From: Treponema sp. UBA3813
GTDB taxonomy: Bacteria; Spirochaetota; Spirochaetia; Treponematales; Treponemataceae
Direction: 5' to 3'
Assembly (NCBI GenBank): GCA_002368605.1
Contig: DFEB01000029.1
Location: 1 to 50,907, forward strand
Length of the DNA stretch: 50,907 nt
How positions within the stretch are numbered: the stretch's first letter is position 1; each line of letters begins with the position of its first letter. This document shows positions 1 through 8,974 of the stretch, one piece after another. The notes beneath the pieces were generated by a model. The model saw nothing but the letters and a program-made list of their open reading frames with translations. It did no database searches and was not told the DNA's origin. The translations under genes and the position numbers were made by a program.

Positions 1-81
1 TTCGTCCAACAAATCGACAAATCAAAATTTGAAATAGCAAATAGCCTGAAAAGGTTGTATAATAAATGGGTGTTATCTTAA
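1..81 (+). CDS. hsdS: Type I restriction-modification specificity subunit, C-terminal end (partial)
   Basis: The frame is open from the first base and stops with TAA at 79-81, giving 26 residues that begin FVQQIDKSKFEIANSL. This closely resembles the usual last helix of HsdS subunits (F-x-x-Q-x-D-K-S-K-F followed by a short helix). HsdS holds the two target recognition domains that give a type I restriction-modification complex its DNA specificity. The fragment lies 17 bp upstream of hsdR on the same strand, the expected neighbour. The rest of the gene, and presumably hsdM, lie upstream of the window. The identification rests on a short conserved tail plus context. Confidence 0.8.
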   Translation, partial: FVQQIDKSKFEIANSLKRLYNKWVLS

Positions 82-98
82 CAAAAGGAAAGCAGTTT

Positions 99-3000
99 AT
101 GGCGAACTTTGATTTCTTAACTTATGATACGAACTATTCTGCCTTTAGCCAGATGGCAGTTCAGGCGGAGCTTCAATACAATAAAAATACCGTTTTTGCC
201 GCATTTGCCGCCCGTAAGTCTTTGGAGCAGGCTGTAAAATGGATGTATTCAGTTGATTCGGACCTACATAAGCCTTATGACGATTCTATTCAAGTTCTTG
301 TTCACGAATCAAGTTTTGTAAATGCCGTTCCTTCAAATATCCGCCACGACATGCAGCTTGTCATCAAAGTGGGAAACAGCGGCGTTCATGACACGCTGGC
401 GGTGGAAAAGAAATATGTGCTTCTTTCCTTAAAGGCACTTTTTAATTTTCTGAACTGGCTTGATTATACTTACGGCTCTGCCTACCAGCAGCGCACTTTC
501 AGCGAAGAGGCAATTCCAAAGAACAAGGTAGTGGTTGCCGTAAAAAAGCCGCAGGAGCGTCATGCTGAAAAAGATTCAGCATCTCTTGAAGCGTTCAAAA
601 AAGAAATCGAGGCAAAAGACAATACAATCGAAGAATTGAAAAAGCAGCTTGCTCAGGCTCTTTCTTCCATCCAGAGCAATAAAGAAAATCCTTCTGCAAA
701 ACCGGAGCTTAAAGTTGAAGACCTTAGCGAGTTCCAGACACGAAAGATGTTCATTGACGAAGACCTAAAAACTCTGGGCTGGCGGATTGACGGCGTTCAG
801 GTTGTGGAAGAATACAAAGTCGATGATATGGAAGGCATTAAGGGAAAGATAGGCTTTATTGATTACGCTCTCTTTGGAAAAGACGGTTCGCCCCTTGCCG
901 TTGTGGAGGCGAAAAAGACAACGAAGGATGCGAATGTGGGAAAACAACAGGCAGTCCTGTATGCCGACTGCCTTGAACGGAAATTCGGACGCCGCCCATT
1001 CATCTTCTACACCAACGGTTTTGAAACTTTTTTCTGGGACGACACTCAATATGCTCCCCGCTCAGTGAGCATGATTTTTGCAATGGTCGACTTGCAGAAG
1101 CTCATGGACAGGCGCAGTCTTCTTGTAGATTTGAATCATGTGCAAATCAACAGGTCAATTTCAGGCCGGCCTTACCAGATGAAGGCTATCCGTTCCATTT
1201 GCTCCGAGATGGAAAAGCGCATCCGAAAATTTCTCCTTGTCATGGCAACAGGAACCGGAAAGACCAGAACTGCAATCAGCATTGTAGATGTTTTAAGCCG
1301 CGGACATTATGTTTCAAATGTGCTCTTCCTTGCAGACCGAATCCAGCTTGTGGAACAGGCCTATGATGCCTTCCGGGAGAACTGCCCTGATGTAACTGTC
1401 TGCAATCTTCTTGACCCAAAGGACAAGGCCGAGAACAAAGGCGCACGCATCGTCTTCAGCACCTACCCCACGATTTTAAATGCCATCGACACCGAGAAAA
1501 ACAAAGACGGAAACAGAACATTTACGCCCGCCCATTTTGATTTGATTATTGTTGACGAAGCCCACCGTTCCATCTTTAAGAAATACCGAGCAATATTCGA
1601 ATACTTTGATGCGTATCTTGTCGGTCTTACCGCAACTCCCCGCCGTGATGTAGACAAATCAACTTTTGAATTCTTTGAATTGCAGGATGACGTCCCCACA
1701 GATGTTTACGAATACGAAACTGCCGTTAATGCTGGCTTCCTTGTGCCATACCACGCAATTGAAAAGACTTCAACATTCCTTGACGAAGGAATCAACAAAG
1801 ATAATCTTAGCGAAGAAGATTTAGAAAAGGTCCGCCGCCAGGAAGAAGAAAGCGAAGAACCTTTTGAGGAGATTCCCCCAAAGGCAATTAACGAATATGT
1901 ATTCAATGAAGATACAACTCGCCAGGTTCTTGAAGACTTAATGACAAAAGGTATTAAAACCGGAGGCGGTGACAGGCTTGGTAAGACAATCATTTTTGCC
2001 TATAACAAAAATCATGCCCAGCACATTGTAGATACTTTTGATAAATTCTGGCCGCAGTATAAGGGCAAGATGTGTCAGCGAATTGTCTGTGACGATTCAA
2101 AAGTAAAATCGACAATCAAAGAATTCAAGAAATCCGATTCTCAGTTACAAATTGCTGTAAGTGTTGATATGCTTGATACCGGCGTTGATATTCCTGAAGT
2201 TGTAAATCTTGTTTTCTATAAAAAGATTCGAAGTAAGATTAAGTTCTGGCAGATGATTGGCCGCGGCACCCGCCTTGCTCCAAATCTTGTCTGCACAGAT
2301 GAAACCGGTTCTTATGTAGGAAAGAAATATTTCTACATTTTTGATTACCTGAGAAACTTTGAATTCTTCCGCGAGGAAAAGAACGGCATTGAAGGTGCTT
2401 CTGGAAAATCTGTAAGCGAGCGTATTTTTGCTCATAAATGTGCGGTTATCAAACTTCTGCAGGACTCAAAAAATTTATGTCATTCCGAACTTGATTCGGA
2501 ATCTCAAAATCTCTTTCTTACTTACCGGGAGCAACTTGTAAAAGAAGTTCACGCACAGATTTCTGCATTAAACACAAAACTCACTCCTGTCCACCTTGTG
2601 CTAAAGCATGTGACGAAATTCCAGAATGAAAAAAGTTTTGAATGCCTGTCTGATGAAGATGTACTCAATCTTTCAAAGCACATTGCGCCTCTGGTTTTTA
2701 ACGAAGAAGCAGACAGTTATGCTAAAGGTTTTGACAATTTCTGCTACGGAATAATGGAAGCCCAATTATCCGCCCAGCCGATAAATCTTTACCGTTCAAA
2801 AATCAAGACTGTTGCCGAAAAACTTTTGCAGAAAACTTCAATCAAGGCAGTGCGCGACCATTTGCCTAGATTACAGCGTCTTTCCCTCAGTTCATATTAC
2901 GATGAATTACATGTTCTTGATTACGAGGAAATCCGCAAAGAGATTCGGGAACTGGCACAGTTCTCTGTAGATAATACTCATGCCGACCCGATTTTTGTTG

Positions 3001-3533
3001 ATTATGATGATAACATAAAGCTCGTTGACATACCTGAAGGAAGTCAAAATCCAAGTCCCGCAGACAATTTTGAAGAGTACAAGAAGAAGGTTGACGCCTA
3101 CCTTTGCGAGCACATGAAAGACGGCGCAATCAATAAGCTACGCACAAACCAGCCTCTTACAAAAGACGACTTTGAAAGCCTCAATCACATTTTCAAAGAA
3201 GAACTGGGCGACGAAAAAATGTTTGACCAGCTTGCAGAAGGAAAAACACTTGGTGTATTCATCCGCCGGGCGACAAAAATGGATAAAGACGCAATAAATG
3301 ATTATTTTGCAGACTTCATCAATGACGCAAACATGAATGCCTTGCAGATTGAATTCGTTCAACGCCTTATTGATATTATTGTGGAACAGGGCGAAATCAA
3401 CATGGAAGCCCTTATGAAAGGACGAGCCCCCTTTGACCGACCTAAGTTTTTCACTTTATTTGGCAGTGCGGCTCAGAACAGAATTTTTGCTATTGTCAAA
3501 AGCATTAATATGAATGCTTCCAGTGCAGCATAA
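99..3533 (+). CDS. hsdR: Type I restriction endonuclease, R (motor/nuclease) subunit, EcoEI type
   Basis: This 1144-residue protein is the ATP-driven translocase and nuclease of a type I restriction system. An N-terminal helical region (about 1-130, DUF4145-like) and a coiled segment (about 165-200) precede a PD-(D/E)xK-type nuclease domain with VVEAKK near residue 268. The superfamily 2 helicase follows: Walker A ATGTGKT (about 382-388), DEAH (about 485-488), GLTATPRR, and motif VI in QMIGRGTRL. The C-terminal third resembles the EcoEI_R_C domain. I place the start at 99, not at the in-frame ATG at 66, because AAAGGAAAG at 84-92 is well spaced for 99 and the start at 66 would lie inside hsdS. 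A palindromic repeat is inserted in frame near residues 794-802. Confidence 0.93.
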   Translation: MANFDFLTYDTNYSAFSQMAVQAELQYNKNTVFAAFAARKSLEQAVKWMYSVDSDLHKPYDDSIQVLVHESSFVNAVPSNIRHDMQLVIKVGNSGVHDTLAVEKKYVLLSLKALFNFLNWLDYTYGSAYQQRTFSEEAIPKNKVVVAVKKPQERHAEKDSASLEAFKKEIEAKDNTIEELKKQLAQALSSIQSNKENPSAKPELKVEDLSEFQTRKMFIDEDLKTLGWRIDGVQVVEEYKVDDMEGIKGKIGFIDYALFGKDGSPLAVVEAKKTTKDANVGKQQAVLYADCLERKFGRRPFIFYTNGFETFFWDDTQYAPRSVSMIFAMVDLQKLMDRRSLLVDLNHVQINRSISGRPYQMKAIRSICSEMEKRIRKFLLVMATGTGKTRTAISIVDVLSRGHYVSNVLFLADRIQLVEQAYDAFRENCPDVTVCNLLDPKDKAENKGARIVFSTYPTILNAIDTEKNKDGNRTFTPAHFDLIIVDEAHRSIFKKYRAIFEYFDAYLVGLTATPRRDVDKSTFEFFELQDDVPTDVYEYETAVNAGFLVPYHAIEKTSTFLDEGINKDNLSEEDLEKVRRQEEESEEPFEEIPPKAINEYVFNEDTTRQVLEDLMTKGIKTGGGDRLGKTIIFAYNKNHAQHIVDTFDKFWPQYKGKMCQRIVCDDSKVKSTIKEFKKSDSQLQIAVSVDMLDTGVDIPEVVNLVFYKKIRSKIKFWQMIGRGTRLAPNLVCTDETGSYVGKKYFYIFDYLRNFEFFREEKNGIEGASGKSVSERIFAHKCAVIKLLQDSKNLCHSELDSESQNLFLTYREQLVKEVHAQISALNTKLTPVHLVLKHVTKFQNEKSFECLSDEDVLNLSKHIAPLVFNEEADSYAKGFDNFCYGIMEAQLSAQPINLYRSKIKTVAEKLLQKTSIKAVRDHLPRLQRLSLSSYYDELHVLDYEEIRKEIRELAQFSVDNTHADPIFVDYDDNIKLVDIPEGSQNPSPADNFEEYKKKVDAYLCEHMKDGAINKLRTNQPLTKDDFESLNHIFKEELGDEKMFDQLAEGKTLGVFIRRATKMDKDAINDYFADFINDANMNALQIEFVQRLIDIIVEQGEINMEALMKGRAPFDRPKFFTLFGSAAQNRIFAIVKSINMNASSAA
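2479..2505 (+). repeat. CTTGA-loop palindromic repeat inside hsdR
   Basis: ATTCCGAA (2482-2489) and TTCGGAAT (2495-2502) form a perfect 8-bp stem around the loop CTTGA. It is preceded by GTC and followed by CTC. The same layout, GTCATT-arm-CTTGA-arm-AATCTC, recurs near 21.7 kb and 29.1 kb. Here it is read in frame as CHSELDSES, between the helicase and the C-terminal domain of HsdR. Confidence 0.75.
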
Positions 3534-3556
3534 CGATTTTATACGGCTGGTTTTAG

Positions 3557-5005
3557 TTATTTCTTCCAGTAATCCGGGAAAAGGAAAATTATCAGATTAT
3601 AAAGCTCTAAGCGGCCTGCAATCATGGCGAAAGAATACCAGTATTTGAGGAAGGGGCAGATTATACCGTAATTTTCGCTGGGGCCCAGACTTCCGAAAGC
3701 GGGGCCTACATTTCCCACCATAGAGAGGCTTGCCGTAAAACTGGTGAAAATGTCCAGACCGCAGAAAGTGCTGATCATCGTGGTGGCGAAAACCAGCATA
3801 AAATAGACGAAAGTGAATGCCGCAACATTGAAAACCAAATCTTTGCGTCCGGCTTTTTGATTCAGGCTCACTGTAAAAACGCCGTGGGGGTGCAACATTC
3901 GGAGCATTTCGTTCCAGGCCTGCTTTTTAAGGACGACCCAGCGGATGATTTTAAAGCCGCCGGAAGTTGAGCCGGAGCAGCCGCCTGTAAAAAAGAGCAG
4001 GAAGATAAAATACTGGGCGGCGGGAGGCCATGTCGTGAAATCAGCCGTGGCGTATCCCGTGGTGGTCATAACGCTTGCCACCTGAAAACTTGAATAGCGG
4101 AGGGCGCGGGCAAAGGAGCCGTAATGGGGAATCAGGACGATGGCGATTACAATCACGCAGAGGGCAAAAAGCGAGAGATATGCCTTTAATTCGGAATTTT
4201 TTCTGACTTCATCGAATTTGCCGGTAATCACATAAAAATAGAGGCTGAAGTTAATTCCCGCGAGGAACATGAAGACCGTGCAGACGATTTCCACCGCCAG
4301 AGAATTGTATGCTCCGATGCTGGCGTTTTTTGTGGCAAAACCGCCCGTTCCCAGCGTGGAAAATGCGTAGGAAAGGGAGTCGATTACATCAAGACCGCAG
4401 ATTTTAAGGGCGATGAACTGAGCCAGAGTGAATCCTGTGTACAAAAACCAGAGGGTCTTTGCCGTGCTGGCCATTTTTGGCGTGATTTTTCCTTTTTCGG
4501 GGCCTGTGCTCTCGGCTTTTATGAGCTGAAAACTTCCCACACCCAGGAGGGGAAGAAGGGCAACGGTAAGGGCGATGATTCCCATGCCGCCCAGCCAGTG
4601 CATTTGGCATCTCCACAAATTGATTGAGCGGGGAAGGGCTTCCACATCAGAAAGAACCGTGGCTCCGGTGGTGGAAAAGGCGGAAACGCTCTCAAAAAGC
4701 GCGTCGTGAAAAGTGGGAAGACTGCCGCTTGCCAAAAGAGGAATCGTGCCGAAGACGCTGATTGAAATCCATGCGAGGGCGACAAAGGCGAAAACGCTCC
4801 GAATCGAGAATTTTATCGTGGTCTTTTTTCCCGCGAAGAAAAAAATCAAGCCTACGGCAAGCGAAAATGCCAGAGGAAGCGCAAAACTCGGAATGACGGA
4901 AAATTCGCCGCAAGAAAGGGCCGTGAGAATGGGAACGATAAGGGAAAGTCCCACAATGGAGAGAACGATAAAAATCAGCCGAGCAAAAACAAAGATTTGT
5001 GCCAT
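3557..5005 (-). CDS. trkH: Trk-type potassium uptake protein, membrane subunit
   Basis: This 482-residue integral membrane protein is the ion-conducting subunit of a Trk/Ktr potassium uptake system. The four P-loop selectivity segments expected in the family can be read in order: STTGATV, GTLGTGGFAT-like (about residue 220), TTGYAT (about 315) and GNVGPAFG (near the C-terminus). Each carries the glycine that lines the filter. Hydrophobic segments cover nearly the whole length. The start follows the trkA stop by 10 bp, so the two genes form an operon in which trkA comes first. The 3' end converges on hsdR with only 23 bp between the stops, and I see no clear terminator there. Confidence 0.95.
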   Translation of the reverse strand: MAQIFVFARLIFIVLSIVGLSLIVPILTALSCGEFSVIPSFALPLAFSLAVGLIFFFAGKKTTIKFSIRSVFAFVALAWISISVFGTIPLLASGSLPTFHDALFESVSAFSTTGATVLSDVEALPRSINLWRCQMHWLGGMGIIALTVALLPLLGVGSFQLIKAESTGPEKGKITPKMASTAKTLWFLYTGFTLAQFIALKICGLDVIDSLSYAFSTLGTGGFATKNASIGAYNSLAVEIVCTVFMFLAGINFSLYFYVITGKFDEVRKNSELKAYLSLFALCVIVIAIVLIPHYGSFARALRYSSFQVASVMTTTGYATADFTTWPPAAQYFIFLLFFTGGCSGSTSGGFKIIRWVVLKKQAWNEMLRMLHPHGVFTVSLNQKAGRKDLVFNVAAFTFVYFMLVFATTMISTFCGLDIFTSFTASLSMVGNVGPAFGSLGPSENYGIICPFLKYWYSFAMIAGRLELYNLIIFLFPDYWKK

Positions 5006-5015
5006 TTTCCCTTTC

Positions 5016-6452
5016 CTACAGTTCCGTGCCGAATTTCTTCATGACGGTCTCGTTTTCGCTGGCGTTGATAATCAAAATGATTTTGTCGCCTTCGTCCAAA
5101 ACTGTGCTTCCCACTGGAATCGAATAGCTTTCCTCGCCTTTTTTTTGCACCTGTAAAAGAAGGAATTTTCCGTTTTCGGCTATGTCTTTCAGGGCCTTGC
5201 CTTTGACTTCGCTGTTTTCTGGAATCGTGATTTCGGCGATTTCAAGGGAGCCTCCGTTTACTGAGTGGATTCCGGTTACGCTATCGCCCCTGAGGTGGCT
5301 CATTATGCTGTCAACAACTGAATCCCGGATTGGAACTGGAACTTCTATTCCGATTTTGCGGGCCACTTCCCCGAAGGCAGAATTCGCCACCAAGACGATG
5401 CTGTTTTCCACGCCAAGGGACTCAATGTAGGCCGCCATGACCATATTCAGCTCGTAATTTTGAGTGGCGCAGATTACCAGGTCGAATTTGTCGATTCCTT
5501 CTTCTTCCACAAAGCCTTCTTCCGTGACATCAGCGCAGAAAACGCGTGTGCCGGGGAATTTTTCGCTGGCCGCCTTTGCATTGGCTTCGTTTGAGTCAAC
5601 TATTACGAAATCCTGTGAGGCTTTTGATTTTAATCCGAAGAATTTTGCGAATTTACTTACCTTTTTGCGAATCAGCCTTTCTGCTACGATTGTGCCGATA
5701 CGGTTTGCTCCAACCAGAGCGATTTTTTTGACATCCTTAACTTTTGATCCACAGAGAGCAAGCATTTCGGGCAAGTCAACCCTGTGCATGAGGATACCAA
5801 GACAATCTCCCCCGTGCAGGATTGTGCCACCGCTGGGCAGGGAAGTTTCTCCCTCGCTTTCGACATAACCCACGACGAATTTTTTTTCGGTGAGTTTTCT
5901 CATATTTTGCAGGGCGATTCCGTCAAGACGGCTGCCCGGCTCAACGGTGACCCGGATAAGCTCAAAAGTGGAATTTTCAAATTGAAGGGAATCTGTAATC
6001 GCTCCGTGCTCGACAGCCGCCACGATTGCCTCAGCCGCCTCAACATCAGGGTGAATCATGTAATCGATTCCGTAAAGATGGCGGTTTTCGCTGGAGAGTT
6101 TGCTGGCGTGTTTTTGCGTTGCCGTGCTGGTGTTCACATAGTAGGCGTAATTTCGCACACGGGCAATTTTTAAGATATTGGGGTAGACTGAATCCACCAG
6201 AGAGCAGGTAATCATGTTGACTTCATCGTTGGAAGTTACGCAGACAAGGGCATCTGCCGTTTCGATTCCGGCCTCTTCCAGAGTGTCAAGGTTGTTTCCG
6301 TCCGCCTGAATCACATTGCAGTCAAGGCGGTTTGAAGCGTGACGGACAACATCTTCGTCATTGTCGATGAGAACGACATCATTTTTTCCATTGATAAGGC
6401 GTTTCGCAAGCTGAGTGCCAGTGAATCCTGCGCCAACGATTACGATTTTCAT
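5016..6452 (-). CDS. trkA: Trk system potassium uptake regulatory protein
   Basis: This 478-residue cytoplasmic protein gates the TrkH channel by binding nucleotide. It is a tandem duplication: TrkA-N (Rossmann, GAGFTG at 7-12), TrkA-C, a second TrkA-N (VGANRIGTIVAERL near residue 245) and a second TrkA-C, the usual layout of full-length TrkA. It is the first gene of the trkA-trkH operon. The start codon at 6452 has no Shine-Dalgarno sequence. Instead a -10-like TACAAT ends 7 nt before it, predicting a nearly leaderless mRNA. It is transcribed divergently from the oligopeptide transporter operon, with only 56 bp between the start codons. Confidence 0.95.
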   Translation of the reverse strand: MKIVIVGAGFTGTQLAKRLINGKNDVVLIDNDEDVVRHASNRLDCNVIQADGNNLDTLEEAGIETADALVCVTSNDEVNMITCSLVDSVYPNILKIARVRNYAYYVNTSTATQKHASKLSSENRHLYGIDYMIHPDVEAAEAIVAAVEHGAITDSLQFENSTFELIRVTVEPGSRLDGIALQNMRKLTEKKFVVGYVESEGETSLPSGGTILHGGDCLGILMHRVDLPEMLALCGSKVKDVKKIALVGANRIGTIVAERLIRKKVSKFAKFFGLKSKASQDFVIVDSNEANAKAASEKFPGTRVFCADVTEEGFVEEEGIDKFDLVICATQNYELNMVMAAYIESLGVENSIVLVANSAFGEVARKIGIEVPVPIRDSVVDSIMSHLRGDSVTGIHSVNGGSLEIAEITIPENSEVKGKALKDIAENGKFLLLQVQKKGEESYSIPVGSTVLDEGDKIILIINASENETVMKKFGTEL

Positions 6453-6465
6453 TGCCTATATTGTA
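6453..6465 (-). promoter_or_regulatory. trkA promoter -10 box adjoining the start codon
   Basis: On the minus strand TACAAT (6460-6465) is followed by 7 nt and the ATG. No convincing -35 hexamer is seen at 17 nt. The predicted transcription start is within about 1 nt of the start codon. Confidence 0.5.
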
Positions 6466-6470
6466 CTGTG

Positions 6471-6499
6471 TTGTTAATTTTTTCGCCACATGTTATTAT
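6471..6499 (+). promoter_or_regulatory. Promoter of the oligopeptide transporter operon
   Basis: TTGTTA (6471-6476), a 17-nt spacer and TATTAT (6494-6499) make a good sigma-70-type promoter. The ATG at 6509 is 9 nt beyond the -10 box, so the predicted leader is about 3 nt and has no ribosome binding site. The promoter lies back to back with that of trkA. Confidence 0.65.
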
Positions 6500-6508
6500 A
6501 GACAGACT

Positions 6509-7996
6509 ATGAAGAGAATACTTTTTGCGCTTGCGCTTTTTTCAGCCTTCTTTTTTATGTCTTGTTTCGGGAAGAATTCAAAAAATGTTCTCCGAGTCAA
6601 TGTTGCTTCTGAACCAGATTCTTTCTTCCCATGGGAATCGGCTGCGGCGGACACGGCTGCGATTTATTACAATATTTTTGACGGTCTTCTTTCCTTTGAC
6701 GAAAAGGGCGCCCTTCATCCTGCCCTTGCTGAGTCGTATGAAATTTCTGACGACAAACTTACTTATACATTCCATTTGCGGCAGGGCGTAAAATTCCACA
6801 ACGGTGCTGATTTTTCAAGCGCGGACTGCCTTTACACTTACGAGAACCTTGCCGGTTTGAACGGAAATTCAGTTCGCTCTGACATGATGATGCGCTCAAT
6901 CGAAAGCCTTTCCGCTCCAGACGAAAAAACATTCACTATTACATTGAAGTACCAGAACGGTGGTTTTTTGGCTTTGAATATTTGCCCGATTCTTCCAGTG
7001 GGCTACACGAATCACGCAGAGCAGCCAATCGGTACTGGCGCATACAAATTCGTGGAATATCAGCTTCACCAAAAAGTTGTGCTTGAAAAGAACGAGAATT
7101 ACTGGAACAAAGAGAATGAGCCGAAAATTCCCCGGATTGAAATCTATGTCATGTCAGACGAAAACGCCATTCTCTCCGCATTACAGTCAAAACAACTTGA
7201 TATCGGACAGATGCTCTCTGCGGAAAATGCGAGAACGCTCGAAAAAAAATTCCAACTTTTCTCTGCCCCGCAGAATATGGTTCAGGTTTTGGGCTTGAAT
7301 AATTCTGTCAAACCTCTGGACAATCCCCTTGTTCGGCAGGCAATCACAATGGCTGTAAACAAGGATGAAATTATTGACGGTGCAATGGGCGGCTTTGGAA
7401 CCAAACTTTACAGTAATTTTTCCCCGATTTTGGGTGCCTACTATAACGATCGTCTTTCTGAAGTCTACAAAAATGATATAAATCAGGCTAAATCTCTTCT
7501 TGCTTCAGCAGGATATGGTAATGGCTTTGACCTTGAAATCACTGTGCCAGGGAACTACCGCATTCATGTCGATACGGCTCAAATCATTGCAAAACAGCTG
7601 GAACAAATCGGCATCCGCTGTAAAATTAAAACAGTTGAATGGACGACATGGCTTGATCAGGTTTACACAAAATTTGATTATCAGGCGACGGTAATAGCTT
7701 TTGCCGGAAAACTGGAGCCTTCCGAAGTGCTCCGCCGATACTATTCTTCTTACAAGCGCAATTTTACCCGCTACAACAATCCTGTTTTCGATGAAACTTT
7801 TGACAAAGCTGAACTTGAAACGGATAATGCCAAGCGTGTGAAATATTACAAATACTGTCAGGAGTTGCTTACGAAATCAGCACCTGCCGTTTTTATTGCC
7901 GATCCGAATAACACGGTTCTGCTCCGAAAAGATGTACGGGGCTATGAGACCTATCCCGTGCTTTTCTACAATTTTGCGAAAATGTATTTTGAGTAA
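6509..7996 (+). CDS. Oligopeptide/dipeptide ABC transporter substrate-binding lipoprotein (family 5)
   Basis: This 495-residue protein is the extracytoplasmic solute-binding component of a peptide-type ABC importer. A lipoprotein signal peptide (MKRILFALALF...) ends in the lipobox FMSC, predicting a lipid-anchored Cys. The body has the SBP_bac_5 hallmarks LAESYEISDDKLTYTFHLR and the RQAITMAVNKDEI region. I chose the ATG at 6509 over an upstream in-frame TTG because the signal peptide begins there and a promoter lies just upstream. It opens a five-gene operon with no gap before the first permease. DppA/OppA families bind peptides, but some members bind nickel or sugars, so the substrate is not certain. 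Confidence 0.9.
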   Translation: MKRILFALALFSAFFFMSCFGKNSKNVLRVNVASEPDSFFPWESAAADTAAIYYNIFDGLLSFDEKGALHPALAESYEISDDKLTYTFHLRQGVKFHNGADFSSADCLYTYENLAGLNGNSVRSDMMMRSIESLSAPDEKTFTITLKYQNGGFLALNICPILPVGYTNHAEQPIGTGAYKFVEYQLHQKVVLEKNENYWNKENEPKIPRIEIYVMSDENAILSALQSKQLDIGQMLSAENARTLEKKFQLFSAPQNMVQVLGLNNSVKPLDNPLVRQAITMAVNKDEIIDGAMGGFGTKLYSNFSPILGAYYNDRLSEVYKNDINQAKSLLASAGYGNGFDLEITVPGNYRIHVDTAQIIAKQLEQIGIRCKIKTVEWTTWLDQVYTKFDYQATVIAFAGKLEPSEVLRRYYSSYKRNFTRYNNPVFDETFDKAELETDNAKRVKYYKYCQELLTKSAPAVFIADPNNTVLLRKDVRGYETYPVLFYNFAKMYFE

Positions 7997-8974
7997 ATGA
8001 AGTTTTATATAAAGAAGGCTCTTGATTTTATAACGACGCTTTTCTTGATTTCACTTCTCACTTTTTTCGTTTTTCAGTTGCTTCCGGGAAATCCTGCCCT
8101 TGCCATTTTGGGCCCCGAAGCTGACTCTGCCCAAGTGCAGGCTCTGGAATCAAAAATGGGCTTGAACAAGAGCATAGGCCAACGCTATCTTTCCTGGATT
8201 GGCGGCGCAATTCGTGGTGATTTGGGAGTTTCCTATCAATACAATCAGAGCGTTTCCAAACTGATTGGCGGAAGTTTTTCTGTCACCCTGAGCCTTGCCC
8301 TCGTTACGCTTATTTTTACGGTCTTTATCGGGTATTTTTTCGGATTCTTTTATGCCTACATCCGAAAGTCTGCTCTGTGTAAGCCTCTTATGTCGATTCA
8401 GCAAATCTGGTTTTCAGTTCCTTCTTTTTGTACGGCCTTGCTCCTGATTCTTGTTTTTTCAGTGAATCTTGGTCTTTTTCCGACTATGGGCTATGTGCCT
8501 ATTTCGGAAGATTTTTTTTCATGGCTTCATTCTCTTGCACTTCCAGCACTTTCACTTGCCCTCGGTTCTGGCGCCATTCTTGCCCGCTACACGACGACCA
8601 GCATTCTCGGTGAGGCAAAGCAGGATTATGTTCGTACTGCACGGAGCAAGGGATTGAGCGAGGCTTTGGTCATCCGACGGCATATTCTCCGTAATGCCCT
8701 TCTTCCCTCAGTTACTACGCTGGGACTCATTATGGTTGAGATTTTGGGTGGAAGTATTATCATTGAGAATGTCTTTTCTCTTCCGGGAATCGGGCGTCTT
8801 ATTGCTTCATCGATTCAAACACGGGATTTTCCCTTAATTCAGGGGCTTGTCCTCTATCTTGCCCTGATTACGCTTTTCTGTAATCTTGCGGTGGATTTTC
8901 TTTATTCTCTGATTGACCCGCGCATCAGCCTTAGGATTCACAGGGAGGAAAATCCTCAAGGAGCTGGGGCATGA
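7997..8974 (+). CDS. Peptide ABC transporter permease, DppB/OppB family
   Basis: This 325-residue inner-membrane permease is half of the translocation channel. It shows the N-terminal signature of the family (YIKKALDFITTLFLISLLTFF, then QLLPGNPA) and the cytoplasmic EAA-type loop that docks on the ATPase (VRTARSKGLSEALVIRRHI, about residues 210-228). About six membrane segments are visible. The ATG follows the stop of the binding-protein gene directly, and the 3' end overlaps the next permease by 4 bp (ATGA). Both suggest translational coupling. Confidence 0.92.
   Translation: MKFYIKKALDFITTLFLISLLTFFVFQLLPGNPALAILGPEADSAQVQALESKMGLNKSIGQRYLSWIGGAIRGDLGVSYQYNQSVSKLIGGSFSVTLSLALVTLIFTVFIGYFFGFFYAYIRKSALCKPLMSIQQIWFSVPSFCTALLLILVFSVNLGLFPTMGYVPISEDFFSWLHSLALPALSLALGSGAILARYTTTSILGEAKQDYVRTARSKGLSEALVIRRHILRNALLPSVTTLGLIMVEILGGSIIIENVFSLPGIGRLIASSIQTRDFPLIQGLVLYLALITLFCNLAVDFLYSLIDPRISLRIHREENPQGAGA

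Noticed and set aside
66-98. Upstream ATG at 66 as the hsdR start
   Set aside because: It lies inside the hsdS tail and has no ribosome binding site, while the ATG at 99 has AAAGGAAAG upstream and starts the conserved MANFDFL sequence.
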